A stretch of 10,026 bases of DNA from NCBI GenBank assembly GCA_016214925.1, contig JACRMO010000174.1:1-10026 (forward strand), written 5' to 3'. Shown here in pieces: positions 1 through 6,494 of this stretch. The notes beneath the pieces are model-generated. The model had not been told where the DNA came from, did not search any database, and saw only the letters and a program-made list of their open reading frames with translations. Positions within the stretch are counted from its first letter, which is position 1. Each line of letters starts with the position of its first letter. This DNA comes from Gammaproteobacteria bacterium (lineage in GTDB: Bacteria > Pseudomonadota > Gammaproteobacteria > Thiohalobacterales > Thiohalobacteraceae). A program made the translations under genes and the position numbers.

Positions 1-375
1 TCGCTGATCAAGATCAGCGGTGTCGGTCCGCGCATTGCCTTGGCGATTCTGTCGGGCATGAGCGCCGATGCCTTCGTGCGCTGTATCCAGGACAACGATG
101 CCGCCGCACTCACCCGCGTACCGGGCGTCGGCAAGAAGACCGCCGAGCGTCTGGTGGTGGAACTGCGCGACCGGTTGGGCAAGGGCGACAGCGGCGCGGC
201 GGAGTTGCACACGAGCAGCGCCGGTCCGGCCAATCCGGTGGAAGAGGCGGTCAGCGCCCTGATCGCGCTCGGTTACAAACCGCCGGACGCCTCGCGCATG
301 GTGCGCGCGATCGACAGCAAGGATCTGAGCGTGGAAGAGATCATCCGCCGCGCGTTGCAGGCGGCGGCGAAATAG
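1..375 (+). CDS. ruvA: RuvA, Holliday junction DNA-binding subunit (5' end outside window)
   Basis: This is the C-terminal 124 residues of RuvA, which binds the four-way Holliday junction as a tetramer and loads the RuvB motor for branch migration in recombinational repair. The frame is open from the first base, and comparison with the 203-residue E. coli protein suggests that about 73 N-terminal residues (the OB-fold domain I) lie upstream. Two helix-hairpin-helix motifs are visible: one around IKISGVGPRIA at the window start and one around RVPGVGKKTAERL (residues 38-50 of the visible part). They contact the junction DNA. After a short Ala/Ser-rich linker comes domain III (NPVEEAVSALIALGYKP onward), which contacts RuvB. 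The gene ends in TAG, and ruvB follows after 139 bases, the usual order. Identity is certain; only the start is missing. Confidence 0.97.
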   Translation, partial: SLIKISGVGPRIALAILSGMSADAFVRCIQDNDAAALTRVPGVGKKTAERLVVELRDRLGKGDSGAAELHTSSAGPANPVEEAVSALIALGYKPPDASRMVRAIDSKDLSVEEIIRRALQAAAK

Positions 376-383
376 ATGGGATC

Positions 384-457
384 CACACCAAAGGCCGCAA
401 AGAACGCAAAGGGTTTTAATTGCAAAAAACTTTGCGTTCTTTGCGGCCTTTGGTGTG
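384..457. repeat. Perfect 28-bp inverted repeat between ruvA and ruvB
   Basis: The arms at 384-411 and 430-457 are exact reverse complements over 28 bases and enclose an 18-base AT-rich loop. The left arm is built of three 9-nt units, CACCAAAGG (386-394), CCGCAAAGA (395-403) and ACGCAAAGG (404-412), all sharing a CAAAG core. In RNA it would form a very stable hairpin just after the ruvA stop. There is no U-run directly after the right arm, so it is not a classical intrinsic terminator. I recall similar CTTTGCGTTCTTTGCGG sequences as dispersed intergenic repeats in many environmental bacteria, but have not checked this. It could act as an mRNA 3' stabiliser, an attenuator, or a mobile palindrome. 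Confidence 0.9.
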
Positions 458-514
458 CATAAAAAGAAAATCCGCGACATTCCCCTGCCACGTCCTATGG
501 GGTATCTTCCCCGC

Positions 515-1567
515 ATGAGCACAGACCGCCTGATCGACCCCAATACCGCCTCCTCCGACGAGGAGCGCATCGACCGCGCCATTCGCCCTAAGCTGCTCGC
601 CGATTATGTCGGTCAGCCGCAGGTGCGCGAGCAGATGGAGATCTTCATCGGTGCGGCGCGGGCGCGCGGCGAGGCGCTGGATCATGTGCTGATCTTCGGC
701 CCGCCGGGTCTGGGCAAGACCACGCTGGCGCACATCATCGCCAATGAGTTGAACGTCAATCTGCGCCACACCTCCGGACCGGTGTTGGAAAAGCCCGGCG
801 ATCTGGCCGCGCTGCTGACCAATCTGGAACCGCACGACGTGCTGTTCGTCGACGAGATCCACCGGCTGAGTCCGGTGGTGGAGGAGATCCTCTACCCGGC
901 GATGGAGGATTACCAACTCGACATCATGATCGGCGAGGGGCCGGCGGCGCGTTCCATCAAGCTCGATCTGCCGCCGTTCACCCTGGTCGGTGCGACCACC
1001 CGCGCGGGGCTGCTGACCTCGCCGCTGCGCGACCGCTTTGGCATCGTGCAGCGCCTGGAGTTCTACAACCAGGCCGATCTGGCGCACATCCTGTTGCGCT
1101 CGGCCGGGATTCTCGGTGTGGAGATGACGCCCGAAGGCGCCCAGGAACTGGCCACCCGCGCGCGCGGCACGCCGCGCATCGCCAATCGGCTGCTGCGACG
1201 GGTGCGCGACTACGCCCAGGTCAAGGGCAACGGCCGGGTCGATGCCGACATCGCGCGCAAGGCCATGGATATGCTCAGCGTCGACAGCCAGGGCTTCGAC
1301 ATGATGGACCGCACGCTGCTGACGGCGCTGATCGACAAGTTCGACGGCGGGCCGGTCGGCATCGACAGCATCGCCGCCGCCATCGGCGAGGAGCGCAGCA
1401 CCATCGAGGATGTGCTGGAACCGTATCTCATCCAGCAGGGCTTTATGATGCGCACCGCGCGCGGGCGTGTGGCGACGCGCAAGGCCTATCTGCATTTCGG
1501 GCTGAAACCGCCGGCACGGTCGAATGACGTGGAGGCGCTGTCGCTGTTTGACGTGTCTGGAGATTAA
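515..1567 (+). CDS. ruvB: RuvB, Holliday junction branch-migration AAA+ motor ATPase
   Basis: RuvB forms hexameric rings that pump DNA through the RuvA-bound Holliday junction using ATP. The 350-residue protein matches E. coli RuvB (336) from end to end. Walker A is GPPGLGKT (residues 62-69), Walker B is VDEIH (112-116), sensor 1 lies in GATTRAG (159-165), the arginine finger in PLRDRFG falls at R174 as in E. coli, and sensor 2 lies in RGTPRIANRLLRR (217-229). The C-terminal winged-helix domain covers about residues 265-335. I chose the ATG at 515 because MSTDRL aligns with the family's N-terminus. In-frame ATGs at 497 and 455 would add a non-conserved leader, and the one at 455 lies inside the inverted-repeat arm. 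No good Shine-Dalgarno precedes 515, and a small GGGG/CCCC hairpin (499-512) sits in its place, so the start is less sure than the gene. Confidence 0.97.
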   Translation: MSTDRLIDPNTASSDEERIDRAIRPKLLADYVGQPQVREQMEIFIGAARARGEALDHVLIFGPPGLGKTTLAHIIANELNVNLRHTSGPVLEKPGDLAALLTNLEPHDVLFVDEIHRLSPVVEEILYPAMEDYQLDIMIGEGPAARSIKLDLPPFTLVGATTRAGLLTSPLRDRFGIVQRLEFYNQADLAHILLRSAGILGVEMTPEGAQELATRARGTPRIANRLLRRVRDYAQVKGNGRVDADIARKAMDMLSVDSQGFDMMDRTLLTALIDKFDGGPVGIDSIAAAIGEERSTIEDVLEPYLIQQGFMMRTARGRVATRKAYLHFGLKPPARSNDVEALSLFDVSGD

Positions 1568-1630
1568 TCCTTTATGGGGAGTAATCCTTTGCGGGGATTA
1601 ATATTGTTCGGCGATTAATATATAGTCGCG
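1563..1630. repeat. Four 17-nt degenerate tandem units between ruvB and ybgC
   Basis: Four consecutive 17-base units begin at 1563, 1580, 1597 and 1614. The first reads ATTAATCCTTTATGGGG. The second differs from it at three positions. Units 3 and 4 match their predecessors at about 11 of 17 positions. All four keep TAAT at unit positions 3-6 and G at unit positions 15 and 17. The first unit overlaps the ruvB stop codon (TAA, 1565-1567). The array fills most of the spacer before the Tol-Pal operon, so it could be a set of regulator sites, a diverged slippage array, or part of the operon promoter. TAATAT occurs at 1599 and 1616 as possible -10 boxes, but neither has a good -35 partner. Confidence 0.65.
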
Positions 1631-1670
1631 CCCGCGTTTGATACGGTGAAATTGTGGGAGAATAGCCGCA

Positions 1671-2075
1671 GTGCATGAATTCCGCTGGCCGGTGCGCGTG
1701 TATTACGAGGATACGGATTCCGGCGGGGTGGTGTATTACGCCAACTACCTCAAATTCATGGAGCGCGCACGCACCGAGTGGCTGCGCAGCTTAGGGTTCG
1801 AGCAGGACCGGTTGGTGCGCGACGCGGGCATCGTGTTCGCGGTGACCGAGGCCGAGCTGCGCTTTCTGCGGCCGGGGCGCTTCAACGATGCGCTGACGGT
1901 GACGGCGCGGATTGTCGAACGGCGTCGTGCCAGCCTGCGGTTCGCCCAGGCGGTGTACCGCGAAAATGAACTGTTATGTGAGGGCAGTGTCCGAATCGCC
2001 AGTCTGGACGCGGCCCGTTTCAGCCCCCGGCCGATACCGGAGGCCTTGTTGAGGGAGATCCCCGATGTCGACTGA
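1671..2075 (+). CDS. ybgC: YbgC, acyl-CoA thioesterase of the Tol-Pal operon
   Basis: YbgC is a small cytoplasmic hot-dog-fold thioesterase that hydrolyses acyl-CoA or acyl-ACP substrates and heads the Tol-Pal operon in most gammaproteobacteria. At 134 residues it has the family's usual length. The N-terminal signature FRWPVRVYYEDTDSGGVVYY is nearly identical to E. coli, with the expected catalytic Asp at residue 16, followed by NYLKFMERARTEWLR on the hot-dog helix. The start is GTG at 1671, because the ATG at 1675 is out of frame. TGGGAG at 1655-1660 is a plausible ribosome binding site 10 bases upstream. The end overlaps tolQ by 11 bases, which implies translational coupling. Its exact role in envelope biology is not settled even in E. 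coli. Confidence 0.95.
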   Translation: MHEFRWPVRVYYEDTDSGGVVYYANYLKFMERARTEWLRSLGFEQDRLVRDAGIVFAVTEAELRFLRPGRFNDALTVTARIVERRRASLRFAQAVYRENELLCEGSVRIASLDAARFSPRPIPEALLREIPDVD

Positions 2076-2736
2076 TATGTCCATTCTGCACCTGGTTACC
2101 GGCGCGAGCGCGGTGGTGCAGGTCGTCATGTTCATTCTGGTGGCCATATCGGTGACCTCCTGGACCATGATCTTCCATAAATGGAAGATGCTCGGCGACG
2201 CGCGCAGCGAGGCGGATGCCTTCGAGAAGCGCTTCTGGTCCGGCGGCGATCTGGCCGTGCTCTATAAAGAAGTCGCGGATGCGCCCGACGAGGCGCGCGG
2301 CATGGCCGATATCTTCGAGGCCGGCTTCAAGGAATTCGCGCGTCTGCGCAAGCAGTCCGGCAACGATCCGCAGGCGTTGATCGAGGGCGTGCAACGCTGC
2401 ATGCGTGTGGCGCTGTCGCGGGAAATGGATCGACTGGAAATGAATCTGGCGTTTCTGGCGACGGTCGGTTCGACCAGCCCCTACGTGGGTCTGTTCGGCA
2501 CCGTGTGGGGCATCATGAATTCCTTTCGCGCGCTGGGTAATGTGCATCAGGCGACGCTGGCCATGGTCGCGCCGGGCATCGCCGAGGCGCTGGTCGCCAC
2601 CGCCATGGGCCTGTTCGCGGCGATCCCGGCGGTGGTGACCTACAATCGCTATTCCAACGACGTCGAGCGTCTCATCAACCGTTACGATAACTTCCTGGAA
2701 GAATTTTCCTCCATCCTGATGCGCCAAGTGCATTAA
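2065..2736 (+). CDS. tolQ: TolQ, inner-membrane proton-channel subunit of Tol-Pal
   Basis: TolQ belongs to the ExbB/MotA family. With TolR it forms a proton channel in the inner membrane that energises TolA. The 223-residue protein has three membrane segments, at about residues 16-38, 130-152 and 168-194, with a large cytoplasmic loop between the first two. The channel-lining threonines known from E. coli (T145 and T178) correspond to T146 in GLFGTVWGIM and T179 in ALVATAMGLF. The start MSTDMSIL aligns with E. coli MTDMNIL, and GAGGGAGA (2051-2058) lies just upstream inside the end of ybgC, with which it overlaps by 11 bases. The stop is followed after 27 bases by tolR. Nothing is unusual in the protein. 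Confidence 0.97.
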   Translation: MSTDMSILHLVTGASAVVQVVMFILVAISVTSWTMIFHKWKMLGDARSEADAFEKRFWSGGDLAVLYKEVADAPDEARGMADIFEAGFKEFARLRKQSGNDPQALIEGVQRCMRVALSREMDRLEMNLAFLATVGSTSPYVGLFGTVWGIMNSFRALGNVHQATLAMVAPGIAEALVATAMGLFAAIPAVVTYNRYSNDVERLINRYDNFLEEFSSILMRQVH

Positions 2737-2763
2737 GCGCGGCGCCGTCGGGAGGAATCGAAC

Positions 2764-3201
2764 ATGGCCAGACAACGTGTCCGCAAAAAGCCCATGGCCG
2801 AGATGAACGTCGTGCCGTATATCGACGTGATGCTGGTGATGCTGGTGATCTTCATGGTCACCGCGCCGCTGTTGCAACAGGGCGTGCAGGTGGAGCTGCC
2901 GCAGGCCAACGCTGAGCCGATTCCGCCGGATCAGAGTGAGCCGCTGGAGCTGAGCGTCGACGCGCAGGGCAATTATTTTTTGAATGTGGGCGGCGACGCC
3001 AAGACGCCGGTCGACGAAGACACCGTCGTGCAGCGCGTGGCCGCGGTGTTGCGCGTCAAGCCGAAGACGCCGGTGCTGGTGCGCGGCGACCGCAATGTCG
3101 ACTACGGCACGGTCGTGCGCGCCATGGTCCTGTTACAACAGGCCGGCGCACCGGGCGTGGGCCTGGTAACCGAGGATACTCAGGCCGCGCCTGAACGTTG
3201 A
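2764..3201 (+). CDS. tolR: TolR, inner-membrane motor subunit of Tol-Pal
   Basis: TolR (ExbD/MotB-like) pairs with TolQ to convert proton flow into motion passed on to TolA. The 145-residue protein has a short basic cytoplasmic N-terminus (RQRVRKKP), one membrane helix at about residues 18-38, and a periplasmic domain. The essential membrane aspartate (D23 in E. coli) is D21 here, in VVPYIDVMLVMLVIFM. The periplasmic part (about 60-135) contains the conserved VLVRGDRNVDYGTVV stretch. A strong ribosome binding site, GGAGG at 2751-2755, lies 8 bases before the ATG. tolA begins only 4 bases after the stop and lacks a clear ribosome site, so tolR and tolA are probably translationally coupled. Confidence 0.97.
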   Translation: MARQRVRKKPMAEMNVVPYIDVMLVMLVIFMVTAPLLQQGVQVELPQANAEPIPPDQSEPLELSVDAQGNYFLNVGGDAKTPVDEDTVVQRVAAVLRVKPKTPVLVRGDRNVDYGTVVRAMVLLQQAGAPGVGLVTEDTQAAPER

Positions 3202-3205
3202 AACT

Positions 3206-4147
3206 ATGTGGCAACTCGTTAAAGAACATCCCCGCTCATTTGCTTATGCCGTGCTGGCGCATCTGCTGCTGCTCATCATGTTGGTGATCAACCTGGACTG
3301 GTCGCCCAAGCCAACTTCTGCCGGCGCCCCGACGCCGCCCGTGCAGGCGGTGATCGTCGACGAATCCAAGGTAAGCGCCGAGGTCGAACGGCTGAAGACG
3401 GAAGATCAGCGCAAGGAACAGGCCGCCGCCGAACGCCTGCGCGAACTGGAAGAAAAGACCAAGCAGGCCGAGGCCGCGCGCGTCAAGGAACAGAAGCGGC
3501 TTGAGGATGTGAAGAAAAAGCAGGTCGTCGAGGAAAAACGCCTCAAGGAACAGGAGACCGAGCGCAAGCTCGAACAGCAGAAACTGACCGAGAAAAAACG
3601 CATCGCCGAGCAAAAGAAGCTCGAACAGAAGCAGGCCGAACAGAAGCAACAGGCGGCCGCGGCCGAGCAAAAGAAGCAGGCCGAAGAAAAGCGTTTGGCC
3701 GAAGCCGAGAGCAAACGTAAAATGGCGGCCGAGGCGAAGGCCAAAGCAGAGGTCAAAGCCAAGGCCGACGCGGAAGCTAAAGCCAAGGCAGAGGCCGAGG
3801 CACAGCGCAAGGCGGCCGAGCAGGCCCTGCAAGCGCAGATCGCGGCCGAGGATGCGGCGCGTAACCAGAGCATTATCAGCCAGTATGTCGGTATCATCGG
3901 CGATCGGGTCCAGCGCAACTGGATACAGCCGCCGAGCAGCCGGGCCGGCTTGTCCTGCGTGGTGCAGGTGCAGTTGATTCCGGGTGGCGATGTGGTCAGT
4001 GTGCAGATCGTGCAGAGCAGCGGCGACGCGGCCTTCGATCGTTCGGTGGAGGCGGCGGTGTTTCGTGCCGCGCCCCTGCCTTTGCCGTCGGACCCGGGGC
4101 TGTTCGAGAGTTTCAGAACCTTGCAGTTTAGATTTACGCCCAAGTGA
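3206..4147 (+). CDS. tolA: TolA, periplasm-spanning energy transducer of Tol-Pal
   Basis: TolA is anchored in the inner membrane, is driven by TolQ-TolR, and reaches Pal and TolB at the outer membrane. Domain I is a single membrane helix (about residues 12-30) that keeps the conserved histidine (H19). Domain II (about 57-218) is a long charged helix rich in Lys, Glu, Ala and Gln, typical coiled-coil-like TolA sequence. Domain III (about 222-313) is the TonB-C-like globular end, with SQYVGIIGDRVQRNW and the final FRTLQFRFTPK. At 313 residues it is about 100 shorter than E. coli TolA (421), nearly all in domain II. Domain III has one cysteine (C251) where E. coli has a disulfide pair. No clear Shine-Dalgarno is visible; the start lies 4 bases after tolR. 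Confidence 0.95.
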   Translation: MWQLVKEHPRSFAYAVLAHLLLLIMLVINLDWSPKPTSAGAPTPPVQAVIVDESKVSAEVERLKTEDQRKEQAAAERLRELEEKTKQAEAARVKEQKRLEDVKKKQVVEEKRLKEQETERKLEQQKLTEKKRIAEQKKLEQKQAEQKQQAAAAEQKKQAEEKRLAEAESKRKMAAEAKAKAEVKAKADAEAKAKAEAEAQRKAAEQALQAQIAAEDAARNQSIISQYVGIIGDRVQRNWIQPPSSRAGLSCVVQVQLIPGGDVVSVQIVQSSGDAAFDRSVEAAVFRAAPLPLPSDPGLFESFRTLQFRFTPK

Positions 4148-4175
4148 ACAACGAGAACATTAAGGATACTGGACA

Positions 4176-5471
4176 ATGACCCGATTCGTGCGCGTGCTGC
4201 TGCTAGGTATGGCGTTGAACCTGTGGGGTGCGACCGCCCAGGCGGCGCTGACCATCGAAATCAGCCAGGGCGTCGAGGGCGCCGTGCCGATCGCGGTGGT
4301 GCCGTTCGGCGCGGCGCAGCCACTGCCGCAGGACGTGTCGGCCATCATCGCCGCGGACCTGCAACGCAGCGGGCGCTTCGCGCCGTTGGCGGCCAACGAT
4401 CTGTTGTCGCGTCCGACCGAGGCCGCGCAGGTGAATTTCCGCGACTGGCGGGTGGTGGGTGTCGACAGTCTGGTGATCGGCGCCATCGATCCGACCGGGC
4501 CGGACAGCTACAACATCCGTTTCCAGGTCTTCGATGTGTTGCGCGGCGGTCAGTTGATCGGCTTCACCGTGCCGTCCACGCGTGCCCAGTTGCGGCGCAC
4601 TGCGCATCAGATCGCCGATCAGATCTACGAAGCCCTGACCGGCGAGCGCGGCGCGTTCAATACGAAGATCGCCTATGTGACCACCACCGGCAGCGGCAAG
4701 GCCAAACAGTACGAATTGCAGATCGCCGACTCGGATGGGTATGGTCCGCGCAGCGTCGTGCGCACCAAACAGCCGCTGATGTCGCCGACCTGGGCACCGG
4801 ATGCCTCGCGCATCGCCTATGTGTCGTTCGAGAAGCGCCGCGCCGAGATTTACATGCAGGATCTGCGCAGCGGCAGCCGCAGCAAACTGGCGAGTTTCTC
4901 CGGCATCAACGGCGCGCCGTCCTGGTCGCCGGACGGCACGCGCCTGGCGCTGACGCTGTCGCGTGACGGCAATCCGGAAATCTATGTCATGCGCGTGGCC
5001 GACGGCAGCCTGATGCGGCTGACCCAGAATCCTTCCATTGATACCGAACCGACCTGGTCGCCAGACGGCCAGAGTATCGTGTTTACCTCGGATCGTGCCG
5101 GTGGGCCGCAGCTGTACCAAGTCTCGGCCGGCGGTGGCCAGGCGCAGCGCCTGACCTACGAAGGGAATTACAATGCCAGTCCGGATTATTCCGCGGACGG
5201 CAAACGCCTGACGATGGTGCATCGCGACGAGAGCGGCAATTATCGCATCGCGGTGTATGAACTGGCCTCGCGCATGCTGCGGGTTGTCAGCGAGGGACGG
5301 TTGGACGAGTCGCCGAGTCTGGCGCCGAACGGCCGCATGGTGATTTACGCCGCCAGCGACGCGCGCGGCGTGCTGGCCACGAGTTCGGTGGATGGCCGTG
5401 CCGGTCAGCGGCTGACGTTCCAGGAAGGCGATGTGCGTGAACCGGCGTGGTCGCCGTTCCTGCCGAAGTGA
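4176..5471 (+). CDS. tolB: TolB, periplasmic beta-propeller protein of Tol-Pal
   Basis: TolB is a soluble periplasmic protein that binds Pal in competition with peptidoglycan and contacts TolA through its mature N-terminus. The 431-residue protein begins with a Sec signal peptide (MTRFVRVLLLGMALN..., probable cleavage after AQA at residue 23), followed by the TolA-contacting segment ALTIEIS and an alpha/beta domain to about residue 160. The rest is a six-bladed propeller. Its repeat motifs WAPDA, WSPDG, WSPDG, YSADG, LAPNG and WSPFL start at residues 206, 250, 294, 338, 382 and 425, an almost perfect 44-residue period. AAGGA at 4162-4166 lies 9 bases before the ATG. The gene follows tolA by 28 bases. 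Length and order match E. coli (430 residues). Confidence 0.97.
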   Translation: MTRFVRVLLLGMALNLWGATAQAALTIEISQGVEGAVPIAVVPFGAAQPLPQDVSAIIAADLQRSGRFAPLAANDLLSRPTEAAQVNFRDWRVVGVDSLVIGAIDPTGPDSYNIRFQVFDVLRGGQLIGFTVPSTRAQLRRTAHQIADQIYEALTGERGAFNTKIAYVTTTGSGKAKQYELQIADSDGYGPRSVVRTKQPLMSPTWAPDASRIAYVSFEKRRAEIYMQDLRSGSRSKLASFSGINGAPSWSPDGTRLALTLSRDGNPEIYVMRVADGSLMRLTQNPSIDTEPTWSPDGQSIVFTSDRAGGPQLYQVSAGGGQAQRLTYEGNYNASPDYSADGKRLTMVHRDESGNYRIAVYELASRMLRVVSEGRLDESPSLAPNGRMVIYAASDARGVLATSSVDGRAGQRLTFQEGDVREPAWSPFLPK

Positions 5472-5479
5472 GTTTTTTG

Positions 5480-5501
5480 CCGGCCGAATAATTCGGTCCG
5501 G
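5480..5501. repeat. Palindrome just after tolB
   Basis: CCGAAT (5484-5489) and ATTCGG (5491-5496) form a perfect 6-bp palindrome around one base. It can be extended by CCGG (5480-5483) pairing with CCGG (5498-5501) if T5497 is bulged. A run of six T lies before it (5473-5478), not after it, so this is not an intrinsic terminator for tolB transcripts. It may stabilise the mRNA 3' end or bind a regulator of the pal promoter region. Confidence 0.6.
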
Positions 5502-5520
5502 GCGCAACGGAAGTATGGGT

Positions 5521-5526
5521 TACAAT
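5521..5526 (+). promoter_or_regulatory. Possible -10 box of an internal pal promoter
   Basis: TACAAT matches the sigma-70 -10 consensus at five of six positions and lies 44 bases before the pal start codon. No convincing -35 hexamer is found 16-18 bases upstream, so it would need an activator or is fortuitous. A separate promoter would fit the high cellular level of Pal compared with TolQRAB. Weak evidence. Confidence 0.3.
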
Positions 5527-5530
5527 TCAG

Positions 5531-5547
5531 CCGCCTCGTCGAGGCGG
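5531..5547. promoter_or_regulatory. 17-bp palindrome in the pal leader (operator or mRNA hairpin)
   Basis: CCGCCTCG and CGAGGCGG are exact reverse complements around a central T. If transcription starts from the TACAAT box at 5521, the palindrome would lie at the very 5' end of the pal mRNA as a stem of seven G/C-rich pairs, the arrangement known to protect transcripts such as ompA from decay. Alternatively it is an operator for a dimeric repressor. It ends 10 bases before the ribosome binding site GAGGAG (5558-5563). Confidence 0.5.
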
Positions 5548-5569
5548 TCATCTTAGTGAGGAGTGAGTT

Positions 5570-6097
5570 ATGCGTGCGATATGGAAACCTGTTTTACTGG
5601 CCTTTGCGGTCGCCGCTGTCAGCGGTTGCAGCAGCATGGGCAAGAAATCCACCACGGATGCCGGTGCCGCCGGTGCTGGGAGCGATGGTGCGACCACCCC
5701 GATGGAGGGTATGGGCAGCGACACCTTCCAGGGCATGTCCATCAACGATCCGAGCAGCCCGCTGGCGCAGCGCGTGATCTATTTCGAATTGGACAGCAGC
5801 CAAGTGCGTGAAGCCGACCGTGCGGTGCTGGCCAATCATGCGGCCTATCTCAAGGAGAATCCGCAGGCCGTGATCACGCTGGAAGGTCATGGCGACGAGC
5901 GCGGTTCCCCCGAGTACAACATCGCGCTGGGCGAGCGTCGTGCGCAGGCCGTGCGGCAGATGATGGAATTCTCGGGCGCCACCGCGCAGCAGCTGCCCAC
6001 CGTCAGCTACGGCGAAGAGAAGCCGGCGGTTGAAGGCCACGACGAATCGGCCTGGTCGCAGAACCGTCGCGTCGAGCTGGTCTATCCGGGACGTTAA
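5570..6097 (+). CDS. pal: Pal, peptidoglycan-associated outer-membrane lipoprotein
   Basis: Pal is an outer-membrane lipoprotein that binds peptidoglycan and is repositioned to division sites by TolA and TolB. The 175-residue protein has a lipoprotein signal peptide with lipobox VSGC (17-20). C20 is the lipidated residue, and the following serine is consistent with Lol-dependent export to the outer membrane. A flexible Gly/Ala/Thr linker (about 22-60) leads to the OmpA-like domain (about 67-175). In GHGDERGSPEYN...GERRA the pair D109 and R124 has the spacing of the Asp/Arg pair known to hold diaminopimelate in OmpA-like domains. GAGGAG at 5558-5563 lies 6 bases before the ATG. The 98-base gap after tolB contains two palindromes. 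cpoB follows after one base. Confidence 0.97.
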   Translation: MRAIWKPVLLAFAVAAVSGCSSMGKKSTTDAGAAGAGSDGATTPMEGMGSDTFQGMSINDPSSPLAQRVIYFELDSSQVREADRAVLANHAAYLKENPQAVITLEGHGDERGSPEYNIALGERRAQAVRQMMEFSGATAQQLPTVSYGEEKPAVEGHDESAWSQNRRVELVYPGR

Positions 6098-6420
6098 GAT
6101 GATGCCGACCCGCCGCCCGACCCGTCCCCATACCCGATTGGGCGTGACCCTGGTTGCGGCGTTGATCGCCATAGCCATGCCCACGGTCCATGCCAGCGAG
6201 CTGGAGGACCGCGTCACGCGCATCGAATCGCTGATGCAGAGCCAGGGGTTGATGGACATGCTGACGCAGCTCCAGCAGCTTCAGAGTGAAGTGCAGGAGT
6301 TGCGTGGTCAGGTCGAGACGCAGGGCAATCAGCTGCAACAGATGCAAGAACAGCAGCGCACCCTGTATCTGGATATCGACCGGCGTCTGCAGGGCGGAGT
6401 AGCGGGACAGGCGGCAGTAC

Positions 6421-6446
6421 CTGGGGCGCCGGCAGCGGCGCCCCAG
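6421..6446. repeat. 10-bp GC-rich inverted repeat inside the cpoB linker
   Basis: CTGGGGCGCC (6421-6430) and GGCGCCCCAG (6437-6446) are perfect reverse complements with a six-base loop. The stretch encodes part of the Pro/Ala linker (PGAPAAAPQ), so it may simply follow from GC-rich Pro/Ala/Gly codons. As RNA it would nevertheless form a strong hairpin in the middle of the coding region. Confidence 0.6.
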
Positions 6447-6494
6447 GGTGTTACTCCAGGCATTACTCCGGGCGTGGCTCCCGTTGTCGTGCCC
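6447..6494 (+). repeat. Four 12-nt in-frame units encoding a GVTP-type peptide repeat
   Basis: Four successive 12-base units in the cpoB reading frame encode GVTP, GITP, GVAP and VVVP, followed by a partial GVTA unit. This is a short tandem peptide repeat in the low-complexity linker between coiled coil and TPR domain. Such repeats commonly vary in number between strains. It begins exactly where the 10-bp inverted repeat ends. Confidence 0.7.

Noticed and set aside
455..514. Extended RuvB N-terminus starting at 455
   Set aside because: The extra 20 residues (MHKKKIRDIP...) have no counterpart in RuvB and arise partly from the inverted-repeat arm; the ATG at 515 aligns with the family start.
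416..1495. Long minus-strand open frame opposite ruvB (and similar long ones opposite tolQ, tolB and the transporter)
   Set aside because: These are codon-bias shadows of high-GC genes on the opposite strand. The proteins are His/Arg/Gln-rich low-complexity sequences without recognisable domains.
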